Shown here piece by piece: positions 1-8,508 of a stretch of 64,000 nt of DNA. Positions within the stretch are counted from its first letter, which is position 1; each line of letters opens with the position of its first letter. The notes under the pieces were generated by a model. It was not told the origin of the DNA and searched no databases. It saw only the letters and a list, made by a program, of their open reading frames with translations. Source of the DNA: Pseudomonadota bacterium (lineage in GTDB: Bacteria; Pseudomonadota; Alphaproteobacteria; Rhizobiales; Rhizobiaceae); contig JAEXYH010000047.1 of NCBI GenBank assembly GCA_023451735.1, positions 1 to 64,000 of the forward strand, written 5' to 3'. Position numbers and translations under genes: made by a program.

Positions 1-347
1 TCATCATCTCCGGTGGCCGCGCGCTCGGCTCTTCGGAAAAGTTCGAAGAGGTCATTCTTCCCGTTGCCGACAAGCTCGGTGCTGCCGTCGGCGCATCGCG
101 CGCGGCCGTCGACGCCGGTTATGCCCCCAACGACTGGCAGGTCGGCCAGACCGGCAAGGTTGTCGCTCCCGATCTCTATATCGCGGTCGGCATTTCCGGT
201 GCGATCCAGCATCTGGCCGGCATGAAGGACTCCAAGGTTATCGTCGCCATCAACAAGGACGAGGAAGCGCCGATCTTCCAGGTCGCGGACTACGGCCTCG
301 TCGGCGATCTCTTCGACATCCTGCCAAAGCTTGAAAAGGCTCTCTGA
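1..347 (+). CDS. etfA: Electron transfer flavoprotein alpha subunit, C-terminal part (start lies before the window)
   Basis: This is the last ~114 residues of ETF alpha, read in the frame that begins at base 3 and ends with TGA at 345-347. ETF passes electrons from acyl-CoA and other flavin dehydrogenases to ETF:ubiquinone oxidoreductase at the inner membrane. The FAD-binding domain is recognisable from SGGRALGS, GASRAAVDAGY, QVGQTGKVV and the AVGISGAIQHLAGM stretch, followed by INKDEEAPIF and the usual KLEKAL-type tail. Gene order etfA followed by a 3-hydroxyacyl-CoA dehydrogenase is common in rhizobia and fits fatty acid or hydroxybutyrate oxidation. Only the 5' end is missing. Confidence 0.95.
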   Translation, partial: IISGGRALGSSEKFEEVILPVADKLGAAVGASRAAVDAGYAPNDWQVGQTGKVVAPDLYIAVGISGAIQHLAGMKDSKVIVAINKDEEAPIFQVADYGLVGDLFDILPKLEKAL

Positions 348-406
348 GGAGAACGCCTTCTTCGCCACGGCGAAAAAAGCTGGCAAAATGATGGCCAGGC
401 GAATAG

Positions 407-445
407 AAAAATGCCGGACCGCGACATGTGGCCCGGCATTTTTTA
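407..445 (+). terminator. Rho-independent terminator after etfA
   Basis: An 11-base inverted repeat (AAAATGCCGG at about 408-417 and CCGGCATTTT at 433-442) flanks a loop of about 15 bases and ends in a run of T. The A-rich 5' arm and T-rich 3' arm make a typical intrinsic terminator. It separates etfA from hbd, so hbd probably has its own promoter or relies on read-through. Confidence 0.8.
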
Positions 446-514
446 AATAAGCATTTTTTCAGATAAAAAGCGCACGCGACAAGTGTGCCCAAGCCCAAGG
501 GACGGAGTAGCGTT

Positions 515-1390
515 ATGGCCTTTCAGAATATCGGCATCATCGGCGCAGGTCAGATGGGCTGCGGCATTGCGCATGTTTCCTCCCTCGCTGGTTACAAGGT
601 GCAGATCTACGATCTTGATCCCGACCGTGTTCAGGCGGCACTTGCAACGATCAACGGCACGCTCGCTCGGCTTGTCTCGAGCGAGAAGATTACCGACGAA
701 CAGCGCAATGCGGCTCTCTCTAAAATCTCCGGCTCTGCCGATGTCAACGATCTTGCACCGATGGACATCGTTATCGAGGCAGCAACCGAAGACGAAAGCG
801 TCAAGCGCAAGATCTACGCGCATGTCTGCCCGGTTCTGAAGCCCGAGGCACTGCTCGCCACCAACACCTCGTCGCTCTCCATCACCCGGCTCGCATCCGC
901 GACCGACCGGCCGGAACGGTTCATGGGCATTCACTTCATGAACCCGGTGCCGGTGATGAAGCTGGTCGAACTGGTGCGCGGCATTGCAACCGACGAGCCG
1001 ACCTTCAGGGCCGCCAAGGAATATGTCGCCTCGCTGGACAAGACCGTCACGGTCTCCGAGGATTTCCCGGCCTTCATCGTCAACCGTATCCTTCTGCCGA
1101 TGATCAACGAAGCGATCTATACGCTTTACGAAGGCGTCGGCTCGGTGGACGCGATCGACACGGCCATGAAGCTTGGCGCCAACCATCCGATGGGCCCGTT
1201 GCAGCTTGCCGATTTCATCGGTCTGGATACCTGCCTGTCTATCATGCAGGTTCTTTACGACGGCCTGGCGGACAGCAAATACCGCCCCTGCCCACTTCTG
1301 GTGAAATATGTCGAAGCCGGCTGGCTCGGCCGCAAATCCGGTCGCGGGTTCTATGATTACCGCGGCGAGGTTCCGGTCCCGACGCGGTAA
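515..1390 (+). CDS. hbd: 3-hydroxybutyryl-CoA dehydrogenase
   Basis: The 291-residue product is of usual length for the short 3-hydroxyacyl-CoA dehydrogenases that oxidise 3-hydroxybutyryl-CoA with NAD(P), linking fatty acid or PHB-related metabolism to acetoacetyl-CoA. An N-terminal Rossmann domain carries GAGQMG at residues 10-15. The catalytic His lies near residue 140 in GIHFMNP, with LVELVRG following, and the C-terminal dimerisation domain includes NRILLPMINEA and GANHPMGPLQLADFIGLD. ATG at 515 is preferred over an in-frame GTG 30 bases upstream because GGACGGAG lies just before it and the protein then begins MAFQNIGIIG as in homologues. It follows etfA, its likely electron-transfer partner pathway. 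Confidence 0.93.
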   Translation: MAFQNIGIIGAGQMGCGIAHVSSLAGYKVQIYDLDPDRVQAALATINGTLARLVSSEKITDEQRNAALSKISGSADVNDLAPMDIVIEAATEDESVKRKIYAHVCPVLKPEALLATNTSSLSITRLASATDRPERFMGIHFMNPVPVMKLVELVRGIATDEPTFRAAKEYVASLDKTVTVSEDFPAFIVNRILLPMINEAIYTLYEGVGSVDAIDTAMKLGANHPMGPLQLADFIGLDTCLSIMQVLYDGLADSKYRPCPLLVKYVEAGWLGRKSGRGFYDYRGEVPVPTR

Positions 1391-1444
1391 GCTCCGCCTC
1401 TGCCTCGCTTGTAAGAAAACGCACTACAGACTATATTGCGGAGT

Positions 1445-1480
1445 GAGAGGCGAGCTTTCGCTGGCCTCTCTGTTTTGTTT
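1445..1480 (+). terminator. Terminator hairpin after hbd
   Basis: GAGAGGC at about 1445-1451 pairs with GCCTCTC at 1464-1470 around a GAGCTTTCGCTG loop, followed by TGTTTTGTTTT. It lies about 55 bases beyond the hbd stop codon. Confidence 0.7.
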
Positions 1481-1491
1481 TCGGAATATCA

Positions 1492-1526
1492 CCCGCACGC
1501 TTACCTGCCAGCTCGTGCGGGTTTTT
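1492..1526 (+). terminator. Second, tandem terminator hairpin after hbd
   Basis: CCCGCACG (1492-1499) pairs perfectly with CGTGCGGG (1514-1521) and is followed by five T. It directly follows the previous hairpin, so the hbd transcript appears to be closed by two terminators in tandem. Confidence 0.75.
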
Positions 1527-1720
1527 CCGTAAGATAAACGTGATGCTAAATGGAATTGGCCACATAGTTCACTCTCCGGTTGGATGACGAGGCCTTCGCC
1601 CGGTCGAAGTGGTGTATCCTCTTCGATACGCCTGGCAGCGCGCATCTGCGTTCACCATCACAACTTTCGAGAGAATATCGAAAAGCCTGTTGCCGTCTAT
1701 CGACAATAATGTCGTGTGGC

Positions 1721-2389
1721 CTACGACCCCTTAGCCGCCGTGATCAGCGCTTTCGCATCATCGCTGTCCCACGCAGCCGGGCCATTCATGGCGCCGATCA
1801 GGCAGCCTTGTTTGTCGAGAATAAGCGTCGCCGGCAAGCCGAAGGCGAGGCCTTCCTTTTTCACCGCGTTGAACACGCCCATCGAGCTGTCACTGTAGAA
1901 GGCAAGTCTGTCGATCTTGTAGTCCTGATAAAAGTTCTTCGGCTTCTGGTCGCTGCCGGTATCGATATTGACCGCCACCACCTCGAAATCATTGCCGCCC
2001 ATCGAGGTCTGCAGGGCGTTCAGCGCCGGCATCTCTTCCCGGCAGGGGACGCACCATGTCGCCCACAGGTTGAGCAGCACCGTCTTGCCGGCCAGATCGG
2101 CCGTCGTCATGTCCTTGCCTTCCGGCCCCTTGAACGCCAGTTGCAGCGGACGCGGCGGCTGGGCCGCCGCCATCGCAGCCACCTCACCCTTGGAGAAAGC
2201 GGAAACCGACTTTGCCAGTTCCGCAGCACCGTCACATTGCCCGGCAGACGCCGTCGTCAGGCCGTCCATGCCATTGCCAGACCCCATGCTCCTCACGTAT
2301 ACCGCCACGGCGCCGGCGGTAATTCCGAGAACGGCGGCAATCATGATCAATCGGGCGGACGGGAGACCAAGCGGTCTTTTGGATGCCAT
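1721..2389 (-). CDS. tlpA: TlpA-type membrane-anchored thiol:disulfide interchange protein
   Basis: The 222-residue protein has a hydrophobic N-terminal segment (about residues 11-32) that should anchor it in the inner membrane, with a thioredoxin fold in the periplasm. The active site is WATWCVPC with CVPC at residues 113-116, followed by REEMPAL. FEVVAVNID and GLPATLILD, with the cis-proline TrxA feature, complete the fold. TlpA proteins reduce disulfides in copper chaperones and cytochrome oxidase subunits during respiratory-chain assembly. It is divergent from argH with only 26 bases between the two start codons, so their promoters must overlap. This close tlpA/argH pairing is usual in rhizobia. 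Confidence 0.9.
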   Translation of the reverse strand: MASKRPLGLPSARLIMIAAVLGITAGAVAVYVRSMGSGNGMDGLTTASAGQCDGAAELAKSVSAFSKGEVAAMAAAQPPRPLQLAFKGPEGKDMTTADLAGKTVLLNLWATWCVPCREEMPALNALQTSMGGNDFEVVAVNIDTGSDQKPKNFYQDYKIDRLAFYSDSSMGVFNAVKKEGLAFGLPATLILDKQGCLIGAMNGPAAWDSDDAKALITAAKGS

Positions 2390-2415
2390 TTCTTAACTCC
2401 AGGACTTAAAGCATC

Positions 2416-3816
2416 ATGGCCGATACGAAGGACGCGACCTCTTCCAATCAGATGTGGGGCGGACGCTTCGCTTCCGGGCCGGACGCGATCATGGAGGAGA
2501 TAAATGCCTCGATCGGTTTCGACAAGAAGCTCTACGCCCAGGACATCCAGGGTTCGATCGCCCACGCAACCATGCTGGCCGAAAAAGGCATTATTTCGCG
2601 CGAAGATAAAGACAAGATCGTCGAAGGTCTGAACACGATCCTGTCAGAGATCGAGAGCGGAAAGTTCGAGTTCTCGCGCAAGCTCGAAGACATTCACATG
2701 AACATCGAGGCACGGCTTGCGACCCTGATCGGTCCGGCTGCCGGCCGCCTTCACACCGCCCGTTCGCGCAACGACCAGGTGGCGCTCGATTTCCGCCTCT
2801 GGGTGAAGGAAGAACTTGCCAAGACGGAAAAGATGCTGACATCGCTGATCGCGGCTTTCCTCGACCGCGCCGAAGAACATGCGGACACCGTCATGCCGGG
2901 CTTCACCCATCTGCAGACCGCCCAGCCGGTCACCTTCGGCCATCACTGCATGGCCTATGTCGAAATGTTCGGCCGTGACCGCGCCCGCGTCCGCCATGCG
3001 ATCGACCATCTGGACGAAAGCCCGATCGGTGCTGCGGCGCTTGCCGGCACCGGCTTCCCGATCGACCGCCACATGACGGCAAAAGCGCTCGGCTTCCGCG
3101 AGCCGACCCGCAACTCGATCGACACCGTCTCCGACCGCGATTTCGCGCTGGAATTCCTCTCGGTCGCCTCGATCTGCGCCGTCCACCTGTCGCGTCTCGC
3201 TGAAGAGATCGTCATCTGGTCGACGCCGCAATTCGGCTTCGTACGCCTGTCAGATGCTTTCTCCACCGGCTCGTCGATCATGCCGCAGAAGAAGAACCCG
3301 GATGCCGCCGAACTGGTACGCGCCAAGACCGGTCGCATCAACGGCTCGCTGGTGGCGCTGCTCACCATCATGAAGGGCCTGCCACTCGCCTATTCCAAGG
3401 ACATGCAGGAAGATAAGGAACAGGTTTTTGACGCCGCCGAAAACCTGGAACTGGCGATTGCCGCCATGACCGGCATGATGCGCGACATGACCATCCGCGT
3501 CGACCGCATGCGCGCCGCCGCAGGCTCCGGTTATTCGACCGCGACCGATCTGGCCGACTGGCTGGTGCGCGAGGCGGGCCTGCCCTTCCGCGACGCCCAT
3601 CACGCCACAGGCCATGCCGTGGCACTGGCAGAAAAGAAGGGCTGCGAACTGGCCGAACTTTCGCTTGAGGAGCTGCGGGCAATCAACCCGGCGATTACCG
3701 AGAAGGTGTTTGACGTCCTCACAGTCGATGCCTCTGTCGCCAGCCGCCAGAGCTTTGGCGGCACCGCGCCATCCGAAGTGAGGAAGCAGATCGCCTACTG
3801 GCGTTCGCGCAACTGA
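2416..3816 (+). CDS. argH: Argininosuccinate lyase
   Basis: The 466-residue cytosolic enzyme cleaves argininosuccinate to arginine and fumarate, the last step of arginine synthesis. It begins MADTKDATSSNQMWGGRF, where MWGGRF is the conserved N-terminal motif. TARSRNDQVALD and the fumarase/aspartase superfamily signature GSSIMPQKKNPD (about residues 284-295) are intact. The length is normal. ATG at 2416 is the only start that keeps the N-terminal motif in normal position. It heads a run with lptM and lysA; a 25-base perfect hairpin lies between argH and lptM. Confidence 0.97.
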   Translation: MADTKDATSSNQMWGGRFASGPDAIMEEINASIGFDKKLYAQDIQGSIAHATMLAEKGIISREDKDKIVEGLNTILSEIESGKFEFSRKLEDIHMNIEARLATLIGPAAGRLHTARSRNDQVALDFRLWVKEELAKTEKMLTSLIAAFLDRAEEHADTVMPGFTHLQTAQPVTFGHHCMAYVEMFGRDRARVRHAIDHLDESPIGAAALAGTGFPIDRHMTAKALGFREPTRNSIDTVSDRDFALEFLSVASICAVHLSRLAEEIVIWSTPQFGFVRLSDAFSTGSSIMPQKKNPDAAELVRAKTGRINGSLVALLTIMKGLPLAYSKDMQEDKEQVFDAAENLELAIAAMTGMMRDMTIRVDRMRAAAGSGYSTATDLADWLVREAGLPFRDAHHATGHAVALAEKKGCELAELSLEELRAINPAITEKVFDVLTVDASVASRQSFGGTAPSEVRKQIAYWRSRN

Positions 3817-3851
3817 TCGATAATTGATGCCGTAATGATCTGCACAAGCGG

Positions 3852-3876
3852 GAGGAACTTCGCTATGAAGTTCCTC
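3852..3876 (+). terminator. Hairpin between argH and lptM (possible attenuator or processing site)
   Basis: GAGGAACTTC (3852-3861) and GAAGTTCCTC (3867-3876) form a perfect 10-bp stem with the 5-base loop GCTAT. There is no T run behind it, so it may reduce or stabilise rather than fully stop transcription before lptM. Confidence 0.5.
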
Positions 3877-3899
3877 AACCGTGCCGGAGAAAAAAGAGA

Positions 3900-4097
3900 A
3901 TGTCGAAGTCGCTGATGAATACCGCCCGCGTTGCCCTGGTGCTCGGACTTGCCGGCATTGTTGTTACCGGCTGTGGCCGCAAGGGCGATCTCGACCGCCC
4001 GAGCACGCCAGTGGAACAGCAGAACGTCCGCAAATCCAATGAACAGAAGAAAGACCCGGTGGCCGAGCGGCCTTTCGTCCTCGATCGACTTCTGTAA
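3900..4097 (+). CDS. lptM: LptM-like small lipoprotein (LPS translocon maturation factor)
   Basis: A 65-residue lipoprotein. A hydrophobic stretch (residues 9-22) ends in the lipobox V-T-G-C with Cys25, followed by GRKGDLDRP, the hallmark of the LptM (formerly YifL) family. In E. coli, LptM is an outer-membrane lipoprotein that helps correct disulfide formation in LptD. Polar, low-complexity residues follow the lipobox, as in the family. GGAGAAAAAAGAG precedes ATG 3900. It sits between argH and lysA, the usual place in rhizobia (in enterobacteria it precedes dapF, also in the DAP/lysine pathway). Confidence 0.85.
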   Translation: MSKSLMNTARVALVLGLAGIVVTGCGRKGDLDRPSTPVEQQNVRKSNEQKKDPVAERPFVLDRLL

Positions 4098-4112
4098 TTC
4101 CCGAGAGCTGAC

Positions 4113-5381
4113 GTGAACCATTTCCAGTATATCGATGGCGTTCTGCACGCCGAAAACGTCGACATTCGCGACATCGCCAGGGCTGTCGGAACGCCTTTCT
4201 ACGTCTATTCGACGGCAACGCTGGAGCGCCACTACAAGGTCTTTGCCGCGGCGTTTTCCGATGTCGACACCATGGTGTGCTACGCCATGAAGGCGAATTC
4301 CAACCAGGCCGTTCTGAAGACGCTCGGCCGCCTTGGCGCCGGCGTCGATGTCGTTTCGGGTGGTGAACTGCGCCGCGCACTGGCCGCTGGCATTCCGGCA
4401 AGCCGCATCATGTTCTCCGGCGTCGGTAAGACGGTTGCCGAACTGGATCTGGCGCTCGAAGCCGGCATCTACTGCTTCAACGTCGAATCCGAGCCGGAAC
4501 TGGAAGTCCTGAACCTGCGCGCCATCAAGGCCGGGAAAAAGGCGCATGTCTCCTTCCGCATCAATCCGGATGTGGATGCGGGAACGCATGCCAAGATCTC
4601 GACGGGCAAGAAGGAAAACAAGTTCGGCATCGCTTATGAACGCGCACGCGCAGTCTATGCGCATGCGGCAACGCTTGCCGGTATCGACGTCACCGGCATC
4701 GACATGCATATCGGCAGCCAGATCACCGAGCTGGAGCCGTTCGAACATGCCTTCCGCCTGTTGCGCGAACTGGTCGACACGCTGCGCTCCGATGGCCACA
4801 CGATTGACCACGTCGATATCGGCGGCGGTCTCGGCATTCCCTACAAGGACGACAACACGCCTCCGCCGCTGCCGGATGCCTATGCAGATACGGTAAAGCG
4901 CCAGCTGCGGTCGCTGAACTGCAAGATCGTCACCGAGCCCGGCCGCCTGATCGTCGGCAATGCCGGCATTCTGGTGACCGAGGTCATCTACGTGAAAGAT
5001 GGCGGCGAGAAGACTTTTGTCATCGTCGATGGCGCGATGAACGACCTGATCCGCCCGACGCTCTATGAAGCCTATCACATGATCCGCCCGGTCGTCGTAC
5101 CCGCCGCCGATGCGCCACGCGTCCGCGGCGATATCGTCGGCCCGGTCTGCGAGACGGGCGACTATCTGGCGCTCGACCGCGAGATGGCGGAACCGAAGCC
5201 GGGTGACCTGATCGCTGTCGCATCCGCCGGAGCCTATGGCGCCGTACAGGCCGGAACCTACAATTCCCGCCTTCTCGTGCCGGAAGTTCTGGTCAAGGGT
5301 TCGGAGTTCCACGTCATTCGCCCGCGCGGCACTTATGACGAGCTTATCGGCCTCGATTCCGTCCCCGCCTGGCTGGGCTGA
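4113..5381 (+). CDS. lysA: Diaminopimelate decarboxylase
   Basis: The 422-residue PLP enzyme decarboxylates meso-diaminopimelate to lysine. The Schiff-base lysine is Lys60 in CYAMKANSN. Other fold III motifs are present: HIGSQ, GGGLGIPY for phosphate binding, EPGRLIVGNAG, and the CETGDYLA motif carrying the catalytic Cys from the partner subunit. The start is GTG at 4113, 15 bases after the lptM stop and preceded by GAGAGC. This start gives the family-typical MNHFQYIDGVLHAENV. It probably shares a transcript with lptM. Confidence 0.96.
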   Translation: MNHFQYIDGVLHAENVDIRDIARAVGTPFYVYSTATLERHYKVFAAAFSDVDTMVCYAMKANSNQAVLKTLGRLGAGVDVVSGGELRRALAAGIPASRIMFSGVGKTVAELDLALEAGIYCFNVESEPELEVLNLRAIKAGKKAHVSFRINPDVDAGTHAKISTGKKENKFGIAYERARAVYAHAATLAGIDVTGIDMHIGSQITELEPFEHAFRLLRELVDTLRSDGHTIDHVDIGGGLGIPYKDDNTPPPLPDAYADTVKRQLRSLNCKIVTEPGRLIVGNAGILVTEVIYVKDGGEKTFVIVDGAMNDLIRPTLYEAYHMIRPVVVPAADAPRVRGDIVGPVCETGDYLALDREMAEPKPGDLIAVASAGAYGAVQAGTYNSRLLVPEVLVKGSEFHVIRPRGTYDELIGLDSVPAWLG

Positions 5382-5538
5382 GGGCTGGATGCGCGCCCAG
5401 ATTTGCATTTGACGCGACATTCACATTTGCGGGAAACTGCCTAAAAAACGGGGGCCGGCACAAGCCTGCCCTCGTCTTCGCCACAAAGATTGTTATCTTA
5501 GAGGCTTGTTTGCGCCGCCACGATCGGAGACGGACCGC

Positions 5539-8292
5539 ATGAGCTTTACCCGCAAAGGTGCTTTCGAGACCCATCCCGCGCTTGCCCGCAGGGTGGCCCT
5601 GAAGCGTTCCTTCGCGCGCATCGTGCTGTTTTTCGAACGCCTTTTGCCACGGGCGCTTGCGCCAGTCGGTATTGTCGCCCTGTTTTTCTCCGCCGCGTGG
5701 TTCGGCATTTTCCGCCTCTCCCCGGATTGGTTGCGCTGGATCCTGCTCACCGGTTTCCTCGTCGCGCTCTTGGCGACCCTCCTGCCTCTGGCGCGGATTC
5801 GCTGGCCCAGTGCGAATGAGGCCGACCGCCTGCTCGAGGAGCGCAACAACCTGCCACACCAGCCAGTCGGTGTGCAGGAGGACGAACCTGCCTTCGAGAC
5901 TCCCTTCTCCCGTGCCTTGTGGAAAGAGCACCAGGTCCGTATGGCCGAGCGGATTGCAGCGCTCGACGCCGGCCTACCGCAGCCGGATATCGCCAAACAC
6001 GACCGTTTCGGCCTGCGTGCGATCCCTGCACTGGTCTTTACCGTGGCGCTGGCCTTTTCCTATTCCAACCGCGGCGGCAGCCTGGGCGATGCTTTCGTAC
6101 CCGCACCACCGGCGCCCAGCATCAATCCCGATCTACGCATCGACGCGTGGCTGACCCCTCCCCCCTATACCGGACGGGCACCGGTCTTCCTGACCGGACA
6201 GCAGGCGCAGAATAACAACGGGACGGTGTCGATACCCCAGAATTCCGCCCTGACGGTCCGGGTGACCGGCGGAGAGGGCGAAGAGGCCGTGGTATTCACC
6301 ACCACTGCCAGCAAGCAAGACGTCACGCTTCAGACCGAGGAAGCAAAGGCTGCGGCGAAGAAGGCGGCGGAACAGGCGCAGAATGGCGCTCAGGCACAAG
6401 CCGTGCAGACGCCGGCACTTCAGCCACCGGCAGACTCCGTGAACGGCAGCCAGCCGCTTGCGCCGCGCACCTATGCCATGGCGGTTAGCGAGAGTGGCAA
6501 CCTGACAGTCAACGGCCAGAACTGGACCTTCAACGTCATTCCCGACCGCCCACCGGAAATCGCCTTCGAAGCGCAACCGAAACGGTCGGTCAACGGGGCG
6601 CTGGAAATCGGCTTCCGGGCCAAGGACGATTACGGCATTCGCGAAGCCCATGCGCTGATCGAGCCTGCGGGTCCGCAGGATTCGGCCGCGATACCGCTTT
6701 ATCCCCTGCCCGAATACCGGCTGGACCTTCCACGCCAGGCACGCGGCCAGGAGATCAAGGGCCTGACCAGCCGCAGCCTGATCGAACATCCGCTGGCCGG
6801 AAAGCGCGTCCGCGTGACGCTGGTGGCAACCGATGGCGCAGGCCAGACGGGGCGCAGCCCGGTCCATGAAATGATCCTGCCCGGCCGCGGCTTCTCCGAG
6901 CCTCTGGCTGCAGCCGTTGCCGAACAGCGGCAGGTCTTTACGCTCGACACGCGCCAGATGTCCAAGGCGATTGCGCTGAACGAGGCCCTGACCATCCGTC
7001 CCGACGAGACCATTCCGAATCTCGGCCATTTTCTTCTGATCGAATCCGCCCGTGGCCGCATGAAGCTTGCCCGCAACGAAGAGCAGTTGAAGGAAACCGC
7101 GGACTATCTCTGGGAGATCGCGCTCGGTATCGAGGATGGCGACCTGTCGCTGGCGGAACGCCGTCTTCGTGACGCGCAGCGCAATCTTTCGGAAGCCCTG
7201 CAGAATGGCGCGAACGATCAGGAGATCGCCCGCCTGATGCAGGAAATGCGCGAGGCGATGCAGGAATATATGAACGAGCTGGCCCAGCGCATGCAGAACG
7301 CCCCGCGCGCGCAGCAGAACATGCAGGCACAGAATGTCATCCGCCAGCGCGACCTGCAGAACATGATGGACCAGATCGAAAATCTGGCCCGATCCGGCAA
7401 CCGCGACGCCGCCCAGCAGATGCTGAACGAGCTGCAGCGGATGATGAACAATATGCAGGCAGGCCGCCCGCAGCGCGGCCAGCAGGGTCAGCAGCAGCAG
7501 AACAGCCAGATGCGCCAACAGATCGACAAGCTCGGCGAGATCATGCAGGAACAGCAGCGCCTGATGGACCAGACCTTCAAGCTGGATCAGGCGCTTCGCG
7601 ACCGCATGCAGCGCGGCGATCCCGACCAGCAGGGCGAAGGTGAGCAGCAGCAGTCACAGCAAGGCCAGCAGGGTCAACAACAAGGTCAACAGGGGCAGCA
7701 GGGTCAAGAAGGCCAAAGGCAGCAGGGCCAAGGCCAGCAAGGTCAGCAGAATACCGACCAGATGACCGCCGAACAGCTGCGCGAGGCGTTAAAAAACCTG
7801 CGCGCCCAGCAGGAAGGTCTCGGCAAGAAACTTGGCGAGCTGCAGCAGGGACTGAAGGATCTCGGCATGCAGCCGGGGGAAGGGTTCGGCCAGGCCGAGC
7901 GCGAAATGGGCAATGCCGGACAGGCGCTGGGCCAGGGTCAGGGCGAACAGGCGGTGCAGGGCCAGGGCAATGCGCTCAATGCGCTACGCCAGGGCGCCCA
8001 GAACATGATGCAGCAGATGATGCAGGCCATGCAGGGCCAGCAAGGGCAACAGGGCCAGCAGAACGGCGAGGGCGAAGGCATGGCCAACCAGGGCGGCGAG
8101 AACGGCCGCGACCCGCTCGGCCGTCCTCGTGCCACGTCAGGCCCGGATTTCGGCGATCAGGTAAAGGTCCCGGACGAGATCGACGTCCAGCGCGCTCGCG
8201 AGATCCTCGATGCGATCCGCGAAAAACTTGGCGGTGCGTTGTCGGGCGATGCCGAAAGGCAGTACCTGGAGCGGTTGCTGGAGATCAGGTGA
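5539..8292 (+). CDS. DUF4175/TIGR02302 family membrane protein with long Gln/Gly-rich region
   Basis: A 917-residue protein of the alphaproteobacterial TIGR02302 family (DUF4175); its function is not established. Two hydrophobic segments near residues 35-80 and one near 165-185 suggest membrane anchoring at the N-terminus. Residues after about 185 look periplasmic, with RIDAWLTPPPYTGRAPVFL typical of the family. A helical Met/Gln-rich stretch around 540-640 leads into a highly biased QGQQGQQQ region spanning roughly 650-850. The end (DEIDVQRAREILDAIREKL) is well ordered again. ATG 5539 with GGAG 11 bases upstream is preferred to an in-frame TTG 33 bases earlier. It follows lysA by about 155 bases on the same strand. 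Confidence 0.85.
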   Translation: MSFTRKGAFETHPALARRVALKRSFARIVLFFERLLPRALAPVGIVALFFSAAWFGIFRLSPDWLRWILLTGFLVALLATLLPLARIRWPSANEADRLLEERNNLPHQPVGVQEDEPAFETPFSRALWKEHQVRMAERIAALDAGLPQPDIAKHDRFGLRAIPALVFTVALAFSYSNRGGSLGDAFVPAPPAPSINPDLRIDAWLTPPPYTGRAPVFLTGQQAQNNNGTVSIPQNSALTVRVTGGEGEEAVVFTTTASKQDVTLQTEEAKAAAKKAAEQAQNGAQAQAVQTPALQPPADSVNGSQPLAPRTYAMAVSESGNLTVNGQNWTFNVIPDRPPEIAFEAQPKRSVNGALEIGFRAKDDYGIREAHALIEPAGPQDSAAIPLYPLPEYRLDLPRQARGQEIKGLTSRSLIEHPLAGKRVRVTLVATDGAGQTGRSPVHEMILPGRGFSEPLAAAVAEQRQVFTLDTRQMSKAIALNEALTIRPDETIPNLGHFLLIESARGRMKLARNEEQLKETADYLWEIALGIEDGDLSLAERRLRDAQRNLSEALQNGANDQEIARLMQEMREAMQEYMNELAQRMQNAPRAQQNMQAQNVIRQRDLQNMMDQIENLARSGNRDAAQQMLNELQRMMNNMQAGRPQRGQQGQQQQNSQMRQQIDKLGEIMQEQQRLMDQTFKLDQALRDRMQRGDPDQQGEGEQQQSQQGQQGQQQGQQGQQGQEGQRQQGQGQQGQQNTDQMTAEQLREALKNLRAQQEGLGKKLGELQQGLKDLGMQPGEGFGQAEREMGNAGQALGQGQGEQAVQGQGNALNALRQGAQNMMQQMMQAMQGQQGQQGQQNGEGEGMANQGGENGRDPLGRPRATSGPDFGDQVKVPDEIDVQRAREILDAIREKLGGALSGDAERQYLERLLEIR

Positions 8293-8320
8293 GGCTGAGG
8301 AGAGCATTAATCCCTCACTT

Positions 8321-8480
8321 GCGATTTCCAACACTTAGCTAAAGCTAAGATGTTGAAATCGTTTTCTCTCCCACAAGGGGAGAGATACCGGTGCCGCACC
8401 CTCGGCGCTTCACCTCTCCCCTTGTGGGAGAGGTTGCAAAATCAAGATTTTAGCACAGCTAAGTCTCAGATTTTGTTGGT
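8321..8480. repeat. Mosaic of palindromes, RIME/REP-like intergenic element
   Basis: Three nested inverted repeats fill the gap between two unrelated genes. GATTTCCAACACTTAGCT (8323-8340) faces AGCTAAGATGTTGAAATC (8343-8360) with two differences. The 19-mer CTCTCCCACAAGGGGAGAG (8366-8384) is itself nearly palindromic and recurs inverted at about 8413-8433. A degenerate arm with AAAATC and GATTTT follows at 8437-8474, echoing the AGCTAAG core. The CTCCCACAAGGGGAG core is typical of rhizobial intergenic mosaic elements known from Sinorhizobium and Agrobacterium. It could also act as a transcription end for the upstream gene. Confidence 0.7.
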
Positions 8481-8508
8481 AAGGGGATTTTTCTTACGCT
8501 TGATGATC

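Larger units (their letters stand above)
1391..1720. other. Gene-free interval between convergent hbd and tlpA
   Basis: About 330 bases without a convincing gene. The first half holds two hairpins followed by T runs (listed separately). The second half, about 1530-1720, shows no start codon with a ribosome-binding site and no obvious repeat. Nothing else supportable was seen. Confidence 0.6.

Noticed and set aside
1528..1720. Small RNA gene between hbd and tlpA
   Set aside because: No promoter and no terminator of its own could be recognised besides the hbd terminators.
3795..5420. Long minus-strand open frame opposite lysA
   Set aside because: High-GC codon structure creates long antisense frames; the lysA motifs are complete on the plus strand and the antisense frame has no recognisable domain or ribosome-binding site.
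7480..8080. Gln/Gly repeats in the DUF4175 gene as a CRISPR array or satellite
   Set aside because: Repeats are codon-level, irregular and in frame with a conserved protein; no spacer-repeat periodicity exists.
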